Under the pieces are notes generated by a model, which made no database searches, was not told where the DNA came from, and saw only the letters and a list, made by a program, of their open reading frames with translations. From Melanocharis versteri (lineage: Eukaryota; Chordata; Aves; Passeriformes; Melanocharitidae): a stretch of 64,000 nucleotides of DNA. Within the stretch, counting starts at the first letter, position 1. Each line of letters starts with the position of its first letter. The DNA lies in assembly GCA_013397845.1 (NCBI GenBank), contig VZTG01006282.1:62245-126244 (forward strand), in the 5' to 3' direction. Shown here piece after piece: positions 1 through 12,600 of the stretch. The position numbers were made by a program, and so were the translations under genes.

Positions 1-524
1 AAAAAAATTAGAACATGGAGGAGCATTTAATAAAATGGGATGCAAACATTTTCCTTTATGAAGTTTGCTTGAAAAAAAATTTTGTTTCTTGCTCTCCATT
101 CTTTAACAAAAATGTGAAATGGACACCTGTTATTCAAAACAATCTTCAGAATTCAGAACACTGGAACATGGTTTCCTCAAGTGATTTGCTGGTTGTTTCT
201 TTCCTAACTAAACTAATAGAAGGGACCCTTGTGAGGCTTTCCTGCTCTGCATATTGCAAAATTCTTCCCGCTAGTCTAGATTGGTACTGAGGGTTGATTG
301 AGATAAGCCAATTGATCTCTGCTAGATCATCTCTGGAAACTGTAGAAATACAGTATAGAGAGATAAAATTCTACACAACCATTTCTGTAATTGTTACCTA
401 CAGATGGCCAGAAATTCATCTGTAGGTTCAGATGAACTTTTGCAGGATAACCGTATTTGAGATTTTTTTTCTGTTTGCTAATGCTAAATATTTACATTGA
501 ATGACTCCTGAATTATCCTTACAG
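1..524 (+). other. Partial intron at the left edge
   Basis: This is the downstream end of the intron before the first visible exon. It ends with the acceptor TCCTTACAG. I see no dynein-like coding stretch, repeat family or RNA gene in it; the preceding exon must lie left of the window. Confidence 0.7.
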
Positions 525-629
525 CCACATCTGACTTCCATATCTGACAACATAAATGAAGTAGAGTTTCACCCAAAGGATTACGATCGCATACTGGCAG
601 TCATATCAAGAGAAGGAGAAAAAATTCCA
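525..629 (+). CDS. DNAH8: DNAH8 exon 1 of window (linker)
   Basis: 35 codons, phase 0 at both ends, acceptor TTACAG and donor gtaatt. It begins PHLTSISDNINEVEF and ends SREGEKIP. This is the end of the linker, where dynein-2/DNAH5/8 proteins carry a similar 'YDR.L..SREGE' stretch. Confidence 0.92.
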
Positions 630-3600
630 GTAATTATCTGATTTTTTTCTAGAAACACTAATAGATAAATAATTTTTTTATTAGACATATAAGATATATT
701 AAGGTGAATTATTGTTAATTACAAATAAATATTTCAAGGATTGTTGTTAACAAGGCTAGAATATGTCTGCATTAAATAAATTGTTTGGATATTAATTGAA
801 GTAAAATCTGTAGCTGTCATGAATAGAAATTTAGTAACTATGTAGTAACTCATATTCTTGAACCGAAGGTTGATAACTATGTTCTATTTTATATATTTAC
901 TGTCATTAATTTTACAGTTGGACACTCCAGTGGTTGCAAAAGGACCAGTAGAAATTTGGTTGAAGATTTTATTGCAAATGCAGCAGAAGTCATTGCATGG
1001 CATAATTAGGGCAGCATTTTACCAAATTAGTGACCCAGGATACCAGTTGTTGAATTTTCTTAATCAATTCCCGGCACAGGTAAGAATATGAGATGTGTGT
1101 GTGTGTGTGTGTGTGTGTGCAGTCTGGGTTGTATCTGGGGGCAGGTGGGAGGTAAAGAGCATGTGGGATTGCCTGTATAAGGAAGCCGTAGAGGAAGCAA
1201 GGGGAAGGATTTGGTTAGTAGAAGGTAATCCTTAATCACTTTGGTTTTGATACCCAGTGTTTAGCCTAATTTTTTTTCTTGTCATCTGCTTTAAATTTAG
1301 TTTTTTTAGTTCTCTTGGAGAATATAAAGTAGAGCTTATATTTTCTGTAATGAATTTTGAATCCCTTTCAGCTGCAAATAAAATTGCATGTGCAGATTGA
1401 TTTCTCTCATAATATAAGATTGCGAGAGCTATGATTATGATTATTTATCTCATAATTTACAAGATTTACCTTGTAGTTCCTATATTTGTCACTATGATAA
1501 TGCAGTCCTAGTACAAGGCTATGTTGAAGGATTCTAGAAACTCCTCCATCTTACTGATAATTCATAAATTTCATTAAAAATTAATGAACTGTTTCCCATT
1601 CTGTATGAATTCTGAATCTGTAATTTGCTGATTGGTACAGTGCTGAGTGTAATTTTTAGTAAAAATTCTGCAGATATTAAAACAGGCCAGTATCTTGCTA
1701 TTTTTAAAAAAATCAATACATTTAAATATTTAATAGAATTATCCTAAAGCCGTATTTATGACGTAATTGTGTATTGTCTCAGCAGTGTTTATTTGAAAAT
1801 TTTCACTACCTTAAATAAGGACTGTCTTGTTTCATGTCGGACATTTTGATGTGGCTTTACTACCATCTGCAAAGATCTTTTCTCACATCTTGCTAATCCA
1901 AATGTTCAAAAAATTGTTTATGTTGGAAGGGTTTGGCCAAGGAATTTTTACAAAGAAAAGCTGTGTTGCAGAAGAGAGAAGAAATTGGGCAAAATACTGA
2001 CAAAATAAATGTTTTCTTCAAATTGCCTGTTTCCTGGCTCAGAAGCTGCTGTTATAGGTAGCATGAAATAGTCACATCCAAATATTTATTTTATTTATTT
2101 TTTGTTTTCCTTTGACTAATTGGTCATTCTAAAATTAATTTTTTAGACTCTACTTATGATAGCTCACCATTTAAAATCATCAGGCTATCTTCTAATACAC
2201 AAACTCTGTAACCATGCGCTCACTACAGGCATAGAGAGCCAGAAAAGTAGAAAGAGATGTTGAGAAAATTTTCTAGGGCTTGGTGCTTTGTGAATATAGA
2301 AATGTGGGTAATCAAGGTAATAAAGGGCTACAGTGCTTGTCTGTCATTTTTTGTCGTGGGTATTGTAAATCAAAACAAATCTGAGACAGTAATTTATGTA
2401 CAACATCCTATAACTCTCTAGATTTATTTGGAAACAAAATAACTTGTAGTTCAATGTACTCTAGGCTGTACTCCAGGCATGACAGAATGTTAAAAGGCAA
2501 GCCATCCTATATTCAGTGAAAATTTGCAGCAATTTAATGTTCTTTAATTAGTTATAATTGGCAGTGGAAAATTTTCAGGTGATTTTCTCCCCAGAGCCAG
2601 TTTAGGTATGTATTACTGGAGTCCTCTAAAGGGTTAGAAGGGAAGCTGACACTAGTCCTTAGTTTGAGCGTATTTCACGATGTGACAAATTTTTGTAAAA
2701 ATTTTAAATGCCTTCTCAGCAGGTTGTGCAGCAGAGCCAATTAATTCAGGCATGGTGTCCTGGTGAGATAGATTCATGTTAGATATAGTGATATTTTGGA
2801 ACTGTCTACACCATAATTTATTGTTCCTATTATACCTAAGCCTTCTGTAACACAGCTAGAGTTCAACAAGTGATTAATTTGCATATTTTTCATGTACTAC
2901 ATTTTTAGGTTGGATTACTGGGAATTCAAATATTGTGGACACGTGATGGAGAAGAAGCTCTACGCAATGCTAAGGATGACAAAAAAATCATGGATGTAAC
3001 CAATGCTAGATTTCTGGATATTCTGAATACATTGATTAGCCAGACCACACAGGATCTTTCCAAGTTTGAGAGAGTGAAATTTGAAACACTTATTACCATT
3101 CATGTGCATCAGCGTGACATTTTTGATGATTTGGTAAAGTATAGGTGTTGATTTCTGACAACTAAATGCATTTTCTATCATAATACTCTTTCTTATATAT
3201 GGCAGCTACAATTACATCTATATAAAAGAGAAAGATGTCCATAATCTCACCACAGTAAAAATAATACAATTTTGCTTAAACTAGAATAACATTAATAAGT
3301 TCTGTCAACTAAATATTTTTGCCGAATGTCTACACTTTTCTTAGAATATTTAAATTTTCCGTGTCTTCCTATAGAATTTTGTTTGGTAGACAAAACTTAA
3401 AGTATTTCCTTCGTTTGAAAAGCAGTTGTACTACTCTTACTTGAATAAAGAAGCTGAGACTGCTGAGGGTGTTGTAACTGTAACATCATTTCCTCATGAC
3501 TTTACAGAATCTCAGTTGGCACACGGCTGCACATTCCTAAGGAGACTACATAGAACACAAACAAGCCAAAAACGTACTAAAATCAGCAGAGAGTTGCAAT

Positions 3601-6600
3601 CCTATACTTGAACTTTTGAGACTGTGCTAAATTGTTGCCATTCCTTTATTATTTGAGGAATGGTATCCTTCAACACTGTCCCTCACATATTTCCAGAGGC
3701 TTTTTAGATTATACAGCATTTCCTTCTCTGCCTCAGTCACATCCTTCCCTCATCACACCCTTTGTTGCAATGTGTTTTGTGGAGTTAGCAGTGAGCTATT
3801 TGCATTTCTCACTTGGAGAGTGGGCTGCCCTACTAAAGCAGTTTAAGATTTATTTGATTACACAGATGTTGGGATGATCAGGTCAAGCAATCAGGACATT
3901 TTTTAGTATCAGGTTAGTATACATCTGAACATGTCATGTCATATTTATTGTATTTAAGTTTACTTACACAGGAACTTTAATCTGAGTAATCACTCATTAT
4001 TCACATAAAAATAAGCATTTTATCACAGTTGGAAAAGGCAATAAATGTAGATGCTCAGTTACAACACATACTTTTACTTTCTTTTAAGGTAAAAATGAAC
4101 ATCAAAACACCGACTGATTTTGAGTGGTTAAAGCAGTCTAGATTCTACTATAAAGAGGATTATGATCATGTCATCGTAGCAATTACAGATGTTGATTTTA
4201 TCTACCAAAATGAATTTCTGGGTTGCACTGATCGTCTGGTTATAACACCTCTTACAGACAGGTTAGAAAAGCAATTATAGATAAGGAGTACTTTTAATAT
4301 CTATAGTGTTTATTTAATATTTGTCTTTAAAGAGATACAATCTGAGTTAAGTCCTGTGTGGGATAGATAATTCATGAAAACATTCTCATACATTGCTTAA
4401 TATACTCTTTTAGAAAAGGTAAAATAGAGTCTCAGTGATCTGTACACTTACAGATTATACCTTTATCACTGCCCAGTCTTAAAAAGAACATTTAGAAACA
4501 GAAATTCATTGTTTTAAGGCTGTATAGTAACATATAGTTTAGCAGTATATTGAAGAGAAGATTAGGTCAAAATTCCAAATTTTGTAATAAGAGATTCTCT
4601 AAAGATTCTATGGCTTCTCTGAAAGTAAGAAAAAGCTGAATGCACTCACCTTCCTTCTTCTGTAGCCAGGCAAGTAAATGGTCATTTTGTTTCAAATGTG
4701 GCTTAACAAAGAACTATATTTCTTTTTTCCTCTTGGGAATTTCTTTGCTTCTTTCCTTGTCCAAATTCTTTTTCCATTTGATCCTTTCTTGAGATGTCAC
4801 TTTTAACCAAATGAGAAAATGGAAGACCAAGAGATACTTCACTTGCAAAAAGATCCCCTCAAGAAATAAAAACAACTTCCAACCTACAATCATTTACTAT
4901 GTGGTGTATGTGCTTCTATAACTTTTTGAATACCTTTATTTCTCCAGAAGAGGTAGAACTGCTATTGTGACAATATGCAAAGTTCAGTAGATTTCTGCAG
5001 TGAACTGTATTGCCTTCAGCATCTGTGTATTTTTGATGTAAAATTGTTAATCTCTACCCCAAAACTGATTGAAGTAGAACAGCAGAGATAAAGCCTTCCT
5101 GTTGCTTCAGCATTTCTTATTGTGCAGAAAGCAAGAAAGTTCCTGCAGTGCAAGTTGGGCATAATAAATTACAGTGATTCAAACTAAACTGAGGAACTAG
5201 TTAGTTATAAAACTCTGTTCAATTATGGATTTAAACCAGTAATACTTCAGTTAGAATGTGTCCAAACTATGTTGATTTGACAGTGAAGACACCGCTTTGC
5301 TTAATTCCTTTAGCATTACTCTTCCATACCTTGCCATGAATGAAAATCATGGCTAAGGCTCACATATAGTGTAGTCTAGACCTCCTAAGACTTTAAAAAA
5401 AGGGGTAAAGCTTAGGGTTCTTCTTTTCCTAGAATTGTAACTATTTCTTATCCATAACTGTGGAAGGGTCCATCCATATATCCTTATTCTTTCACACTTG
5501 AGGATTTACTCAAAGGTAGCATAATTAAATGTACACAGGTTAAGATGCTGCAGAATATGATGGCATAGCAGAATTCTACAGCAGAATGTGCTCTTTATAG
5601 CTGCCAGAAAAGTTAATGAGAAATACCTTTATGGGATGTGCATTGATTTTTTAGCTCGTTAACATCAGGGTTTATTTCTTTTGTTGTTTGTTTGACTTGC
5701 TGTTTTTTTTTTCTTTTATAAGTAATATTTAAATGCTATATTTTGTGCCTTTTACCTCTCTAAACTTCTTGCACTGAAATCCATGGAAGTGCTTTATGAT
5801 GAAGTAGCATTTCAACAGAGGGGCTGTAGAATCTATTGCATAACTTGCTCTGTATTTTATATATATGTAATTATATATTTAGTATGATTTAATAGATTAA
5901 CATCAATTAATATTTGTAGGTGCTATATAACTTTAGCGCAAGCTTTGGGAATGAACATGGGAGGAGCTCCAGCAGGACCAGCTGGAACTGGTAAAACAGA
6001 AACAACGAAAGACATGGGAAAAGCTCTGGGAAAATATGTAGTAGTCTTTAACTGCTCTGATCAAATGGACTTCAGAGGTTTGGGTAGGATTTTCAAAGGT
6101 AAGATTTCTTTCTGTAGAATAGAAGAGACTTCCACAGGTCATTTACCAGGTGCAGGTAGAGCAGGGTGCTCAGTACCTTATTCGTGTTGGGTTTTGACTG
6201 TCTCCAGGGATGGATGTTCTGCAACACCTCTGCTTAAGTGTTTTGACCGTTCTCATTATCACATTTTTTATATCTTCCATTGAAACACGTGTCCATTGTC
6301 TCCTCTTTTTCCTCTGCACCTCTGAGACAAGCCTGGCTCCAATTTCTCAGTGCCTCCTATTATCTACTTGTAACAGCACTAGGCTTTTCCCTTCGCTTTC
6401 TCTTCAGGCTCCACAAATGCTCTTCTCTCAGCCTCTCCCTCTGTGTCATGTCCTCCCTTCAGCCACTGGCCATCACAGCAGCCACTTGGTGCACTCATGT
6501 GAGTATATCAGTGTCTCTCCCCTCATGGGAAACCCCAAAGTGAGCATGGTACTCCAGCTGCTGTCTCACAAGTGCAGAGTAGAGGTGAACAGTGATATGC

Positions 6601-9600
6601 CTCACCCTGCAGGCCACACACTTGCCCAGTATGCAGCTGGCTTCCCTTGCTACAAGGGCATAGTTCTGATTCATGCTTAATTAGTTGTTAAATGGAACAG
6701 CCGGTCGTTTTCTGCAAAACTGCTTTGCAACCAGTCAGCACAGAGCTTGTACCGCTGCATGGGGTTATTCTGTTCTAGGTAAGCGATTTGAACTTCATGA
6801 GATTTCCGTCAGCTCGTTTTTCAGAGTAATGGTATTGTATGTATTGGGAAGCAAGGGGCATAAAAGTGGCTAAAGCTGTGGGCTTATAAACATATTGCCC
6901 ATCTGAAAGTCATTAAAATTTTAGAAAATCTTTGAGTGACAAAATTCATGACAAAATCTCTTTAAAGTGATTTAGCCTTAACTGCACAACACGAATAAAC
7001 CCTGAATGACTTGCATAAATTATTCACAATTAAATAGCAAGCGTTCAGCATACATGAAAGAAAAACATGGCTTACTGGTACTTTAATATCATTTGGGAAA
7101 AAATGCTGTTAGAAACTTTCTTATAAAACATTGTGAAAAGAAAAGCAATTCTCTTAGGTGCTACTACAAACATGTTGCTTTCCCAAAGAGAAATTAGGCA
7201 ACTGTGAAAATAATCCTGTACAAAAATATTCTTCTTACTATTATTATAGTATTTCCATATTTCTCTTTTCATTTATTTTTCTTCTCTGGGTTTCTCTCTT
7301 TCTTTCGTAGACATATCCACACTTTGAATGTTGTTAATAACCTGTACCATTACATACATGTGTTCAGTGGGGACTAAAAATGGTAAAATAAAAACCATGA
7401 CATTTTTTTTGGTGAAATTTAGGACTAATGTTTTGTAGCTCTAAGTCTAAATCTATTTTTAAATGTTTAGACTAACAATACAGCTTTTTGCAAATAATTT
7501 AACAGTGCTCTACAATAACAGGCTACCTTCACAGAGTGATCTGTGCAAAATATTTACCAAATGCCCCAACTTCTCAAAGTATTTTTTTCGGACATCAATT
7601 TACTTTTAAATATTTTGTCTAAATGAACAAATATTAATTCAGACAAATATGGAAATAGTCAGGTGGATTGGAGGAAGATAGGCCTTGACCACAGGGCAAT
7701 AAATAAAACTAATATGATTTAATTACTTGCAGGAAAAGTCATTTAGCTCAGATATTCAAATATGCATGAAGGACAAGAAATAATATTTTTTTCATTCCCT
7801 GTTTTAGGTCTTGCACAGTCTGGATCTTGGGGATGTTTTGATGAATTCAACCGAATTGAGTTGCCTGTCTTGTCAGTAGCAGCACAACAAATCTATATTA
7901 TTTTAACAGCAAGAAAAGAAAAAAAAAAGCAGTTCATTTTTGCTGATGGAGACTGTGTAGATTTAAATCCAGAGTTTGGAATTTTCCTCACTATGGTAAG
8001 TGTAGTAATACTTTCAAAGTGACAAATTATACTCCATGGAGGTTAAGTGACCAGGTGAAAATAACTGGTTTTATTAATAAAATGATGTCACTATAGAATT
8101 ACATTAAAGTGCACAATACATAAATAGTATGATTATTCATTAATGGCATGCCTTCATTTTGACTTTAATGTTATTGAAAGGGTTCATAATTATGTCCTTT
8201 CATTGCTGTATTGCTATTCACTATGCAGACTAAGAGTTTGACCAAACTTGCAGAATTCTCTGCTGACTGAGAGGACTGAAACACTAATACGTTTTACTAC
8301 CACATCTTTAATAATGCTAATAATAATGTGTTAATAATGCATTAATGTTTTAATAATATTAGCATATTAGTAGTTTAATAGTATTAATACCTTAATACTA
8401 TTAGTGAGAAAGATACTATAGGGAGGGGGAGAAAAAGAACATTCACTTAAAGAAGGAGATATAAGAAAGATATTTTTCAGGGACACAGTCTTGACTAATA
8501 GGTACCTACATGGATATGTAAAAATTCTTTGTTCTCCCGTAATACTAACTTTCAGAATATGCTGTCTTGTTGCCGTAGGATTCTCTAGGCTTCATAGCAC
8601 TATTTTCTGTAATCTCATGGGCAGGAAATTTTAAAGTGTATGTTTCCTAATGCCAAGGCAGATGGCAATCCAAGATTACTTTATGGGAGATTAAAATTTT
8701 AATAATTGATGGGCAAGGCTTCTAACTCTGAACTGCTCTAAGTATTTATACATGCATTTATTTTTATTGAACAATGGAAAGGAGGCTATTTTGACTATTG
8801 CAAATAATAATGATGCATAATGTTTTCTTATTTAGAATCCTGGATATGCTGGACGTCAAGAACTACCAGAAAATCTCAAAATTCAGTTTAGAACTGTTGC
8901 AATGATGGTTCCAGATAGACAGGTATAGTTCCTGACTGAACTGAAAGGAAAAATGTATTTTAATTTGCTGACCTGTCTTCAGGAGACACTAATGGAATTT
9001 CTACAAATAATTGTATTTCAGATAATTATAAGGGTTAAACTTGCAAGTTATGGATTTATTGATAATGTGGTCTTGGCTAAGAAATTCTTTGTCCTCTATA
9101 AACTTTGTGAGGAGCAGCTCACTAAGCAGGTAATGTTATGTATTCCCTTTGTCTTTGTATTTACATAGTAAAACCTCCTACTTTTTGGGTTATGCAGATT
9201 GTTTCTGAAATGTCACTTCCATGCCTTTTACAAAATATTGAAGTACTTCAAATGTAATTTAAACAAATACTTCTGAAGAAACTACTGCATTAATTCATGA
9301 ATATGTGTTTGTATATGCACCTCTTTTTGTTAAAAATGATGCTTTTTAGTTAGTTGCAAGTGTATGAGGTTCTCTGCCTAAACATGTCAGCCAGACAAAA
9401 ATTATCCCAGTCATATAATTTTTCTGTAAGAATTATCTAGGGCTAGGGTGAGTAGTTGGAAATTGGAAACTGGAAACCACAGGAGAAATGTCTAGTTTGA
9501 TTTGAGTTGCTCAGGTCCCCACAGCACTGCCTGGGTCTGAAGTCTGTGCTTTAAGATGCCTTAGTTGGAAAGACATGGTCTAGAATGGAACTATTAGTTT

Positions 9601-12600
9601 TTTAGAACCCTGCTCTTCAGAGTCAGAGCTATAAAATATTTTCTATATGGCATGATAAATGGCTAAATCAATTAAATTTATACTGGAAAAGAAACACCTG
9701 ATAGCACACACACACGTCTTCCTGAAAACAACTTTATTATCCTTCATTTATTTAAACAGAATAATTCCTAAAGAGCAGCAACCATTCCTATTTTAGCTAC
9801 CTTTTCCAGGCAGGACAACTGTACTATACAATATGCAAGTAAAGCTTGACAAATTGATGAAATAAAGCCAGAGAACTGGTTACTGATACATAAGCCTTCT
9901 TCCACTCTCTAGGTTCATTATGACTTTGGTCTGAGGAATATCCTTTCAGTACTGAGGACTCTTGGAACTCAAAAGAGAGCCAGGCCAACTGAAGGCGAAT
10001 TAAGTATTGTAATGAGAGGCTTAAGAGATATGAATCTTTCTAAGCTGGTAAGAATATAATTTAATATTTTAGCACCATGTAGAGGCAAGCCTAATAGATA
10101 TTTCATGGAGTTTGCATGAGATTAGAAAAAAACTCAAACATTCTTTTCTTTAAAAATTGAAACATGATAACTTTCATGTTATCATTAAACTGCATAGAGA
10201 GTTTATTAGACTTGTAAAGAGTGTTCATTATGCAAAGGTTCAAATAGATTAATAGCGGCTTACCTCTGCACGTGGCTTTCAGTGTCCTGACTTGTGCACA
10301 GACTGACCACTGTACCATCGGTAAATTGAATGAGTATCCACTAAATCAGACTCTTAAAGATTTCTTTCCAGATAGGATGTTCTTTCCAATATATGCTGCA
10401 AATGGTTTACAAATCAATTTTTTAGATATATTCCAGTGTATACTCAGTGGGAAATTTCTTTCAATTCTGAATTTCTCTTTTGCATGGCTTGTGGGGATGA
10501 CATTTTCAAAATGCTATTTTTGTAGCAAGCTCTCCTGTTAGCTGTCTGTAAGCATCTGTATTTAGAAAGTACATTATTACTGCTTATTCTTTTAAAAGAG
10601 AGACTAATTTTGATTTGGAAATGTTCTCTGGATAACCATTCTTTAAACATTTGCTAACATTTTTTGTTTCAGATAGATGAAGATGAGCCTTTGTTTCTCA
10701 GTCTGATCAATGATCTCTTCCCGGGGTTGCAGCTGGACAGCAGTACCTATGATGAACTTCAGGTTGCAGTGGCTCATCAGGTCGAAGACGTGGGACTGGT
10801 TAACCATCCACCATGGAATCTTAAGCTTGTTCAGGTAAAACTTTTTTTCCTAAAACATTCTTCTCAATCAGGAGTCAGAGCAATGTGTTAGTAGCTGGAC
10901 CACTGTCTTACCCAAGAACCTGCACATCTAATATGGGAAAAACTGAAGGTTGTGTGTGCACCACACTAAAGAAGACCAGCGCAGAGGACTTGCACTGTGT
11001 TGCCTGTAGATCTTCCTCCTGGGCTGATACAAGCCTTTATACGGCTTGCAGAGGAAGAACTGTATATGCTTCATTTTACAAGATTTTGGCACTCAGTAGG
11101 AATACCACTCTTTTGTGCCATTCAGTTAATTCATACTTGTATAGGCAGATTGACACTTCCACAGCAAACCTAATGCTAATATTAAAAGACAAATAGAAAA
11201 TTCAGTAGAGAACTCTCCTGAAACTAAACCCATACACAGTTCTGGAGAAAGTGCAGTCCCTATGTTTGTTTCATACACTCAGGTATTTCAGCACTGTAGT
11301 GATTAATCTTACTTCTGTAGCATTAATATTTTGCTACTATTAATTTTTCCTTTTGAATGGTACAGAAAGCCCTTTTTCAGATCTGGTAAAACTATATGCA
11401 GTTACTTTAAAAAATGTAGGTGAGATTTAGTTCTGTGAACTGTTTATAGTAAACTTGCTTAGTGCTAAGAAGATTAGGAACTGAAGACATGTACTGTCCC
11501 ACAAAACACTAAAATTCAGCAAATGCATGCTAAGTTCAATCCTGAGCATATAACTTGTATGTCTAATACAAGTCACTACTAAGTGCAAGCAAAAATTTTT
11601 CTAAAACATGTATTTGTTTTTATTTTGATTTTTTAATTGAAATACTGTATTTTGATTTTGTTAATAGTTGTATGAAACTAATCTAGTACGTCATGGGTTG
11701 ATGACACTTGGACCTAGCGGATCTGGAAAAACGATGGTCATAACTGTATTAATGAGAGCACTCACAGAATGTGGCCAACCTCATAAGGAAATGCGCATGA
11801 ACCCCAAAGCTATTACTGCTCCTCAGATGTTTGGAAAACTAGATGCTGCAACTAATGACTGGACAGATGGAATCTTTTCTACTCTGTGGAGGAAAACACT
11901 GAAAACCAAAAAAGGTATGTAAATACTTTTCATGTGGTGTCATAAAAATGTATCTTGAATGATATATTGAAAAAAGCATATTGAATTCACAAATGCTCCT
12001 CTTGAGGAAAACTGCAGAGAACATACGAGATGAGATTACAGGTCACCTCTTAAGAAAGGACACCAGTTTAAAGATTTATTACTTCAGTAGTATATCTACA
12101 TTAAAAAAAAGGATCATTTTCTTGCCACTTCAGTTCTACAGTGTAGATGTGTTACTTGGAAGCTGATAAATCATAAATTAAATTAAAGTAACTTGTTCTA
12201 ATGGCACTATATTTATGATAATGTTTTTCCCATGGTTTACATACATTGATTGCCCGTATTTATATTTCAGTATTTTAGGATCGGCATACTGAAATTCCTT
12301 TTCACAGTGTTTCATCTGTATCTGAAAAAATAAATTTGTTAAAGAAAGGGAATTCTTCTAGGAAACCTTCCTAGAAGGATGTTAATTTTAAAAGACAGTT
12401 GAATTTCTTACATTGGAATTGCATATGTTTTCTCTATTAGAAAATTTCCGTATTCCAAGTGAATCCAGAATTCTAAAATTTATTTGCCAAAACTTAGGTG
12501 TTTACATCTATGTTTATATTTCAAAGTATAAGAAAAACAATCAGATTTTAAGAACAGAGGAGTGAGCATAGTTTTCATTAACTTGAGAAGGATCTGTGAA

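Noticed and set aside
15..290. 91-codon open frame at the left edge
   Set aside because: No similarity to dynein, no splice context, and it lies in an AT-rich intron ahead of a clear acceptor at 524.
2960..3181. Minus-strand 73-codon frame
   Set aside because: It is the antisense shadow of exon 3, whose plus-strand translation is strongly conserved dynein.
6210..6680. 156-codon frame, the longest in the window
   Set aside because: It runs antisense through a decayed CR1 fragment. The reading is not a CR1 protein and has no other support.
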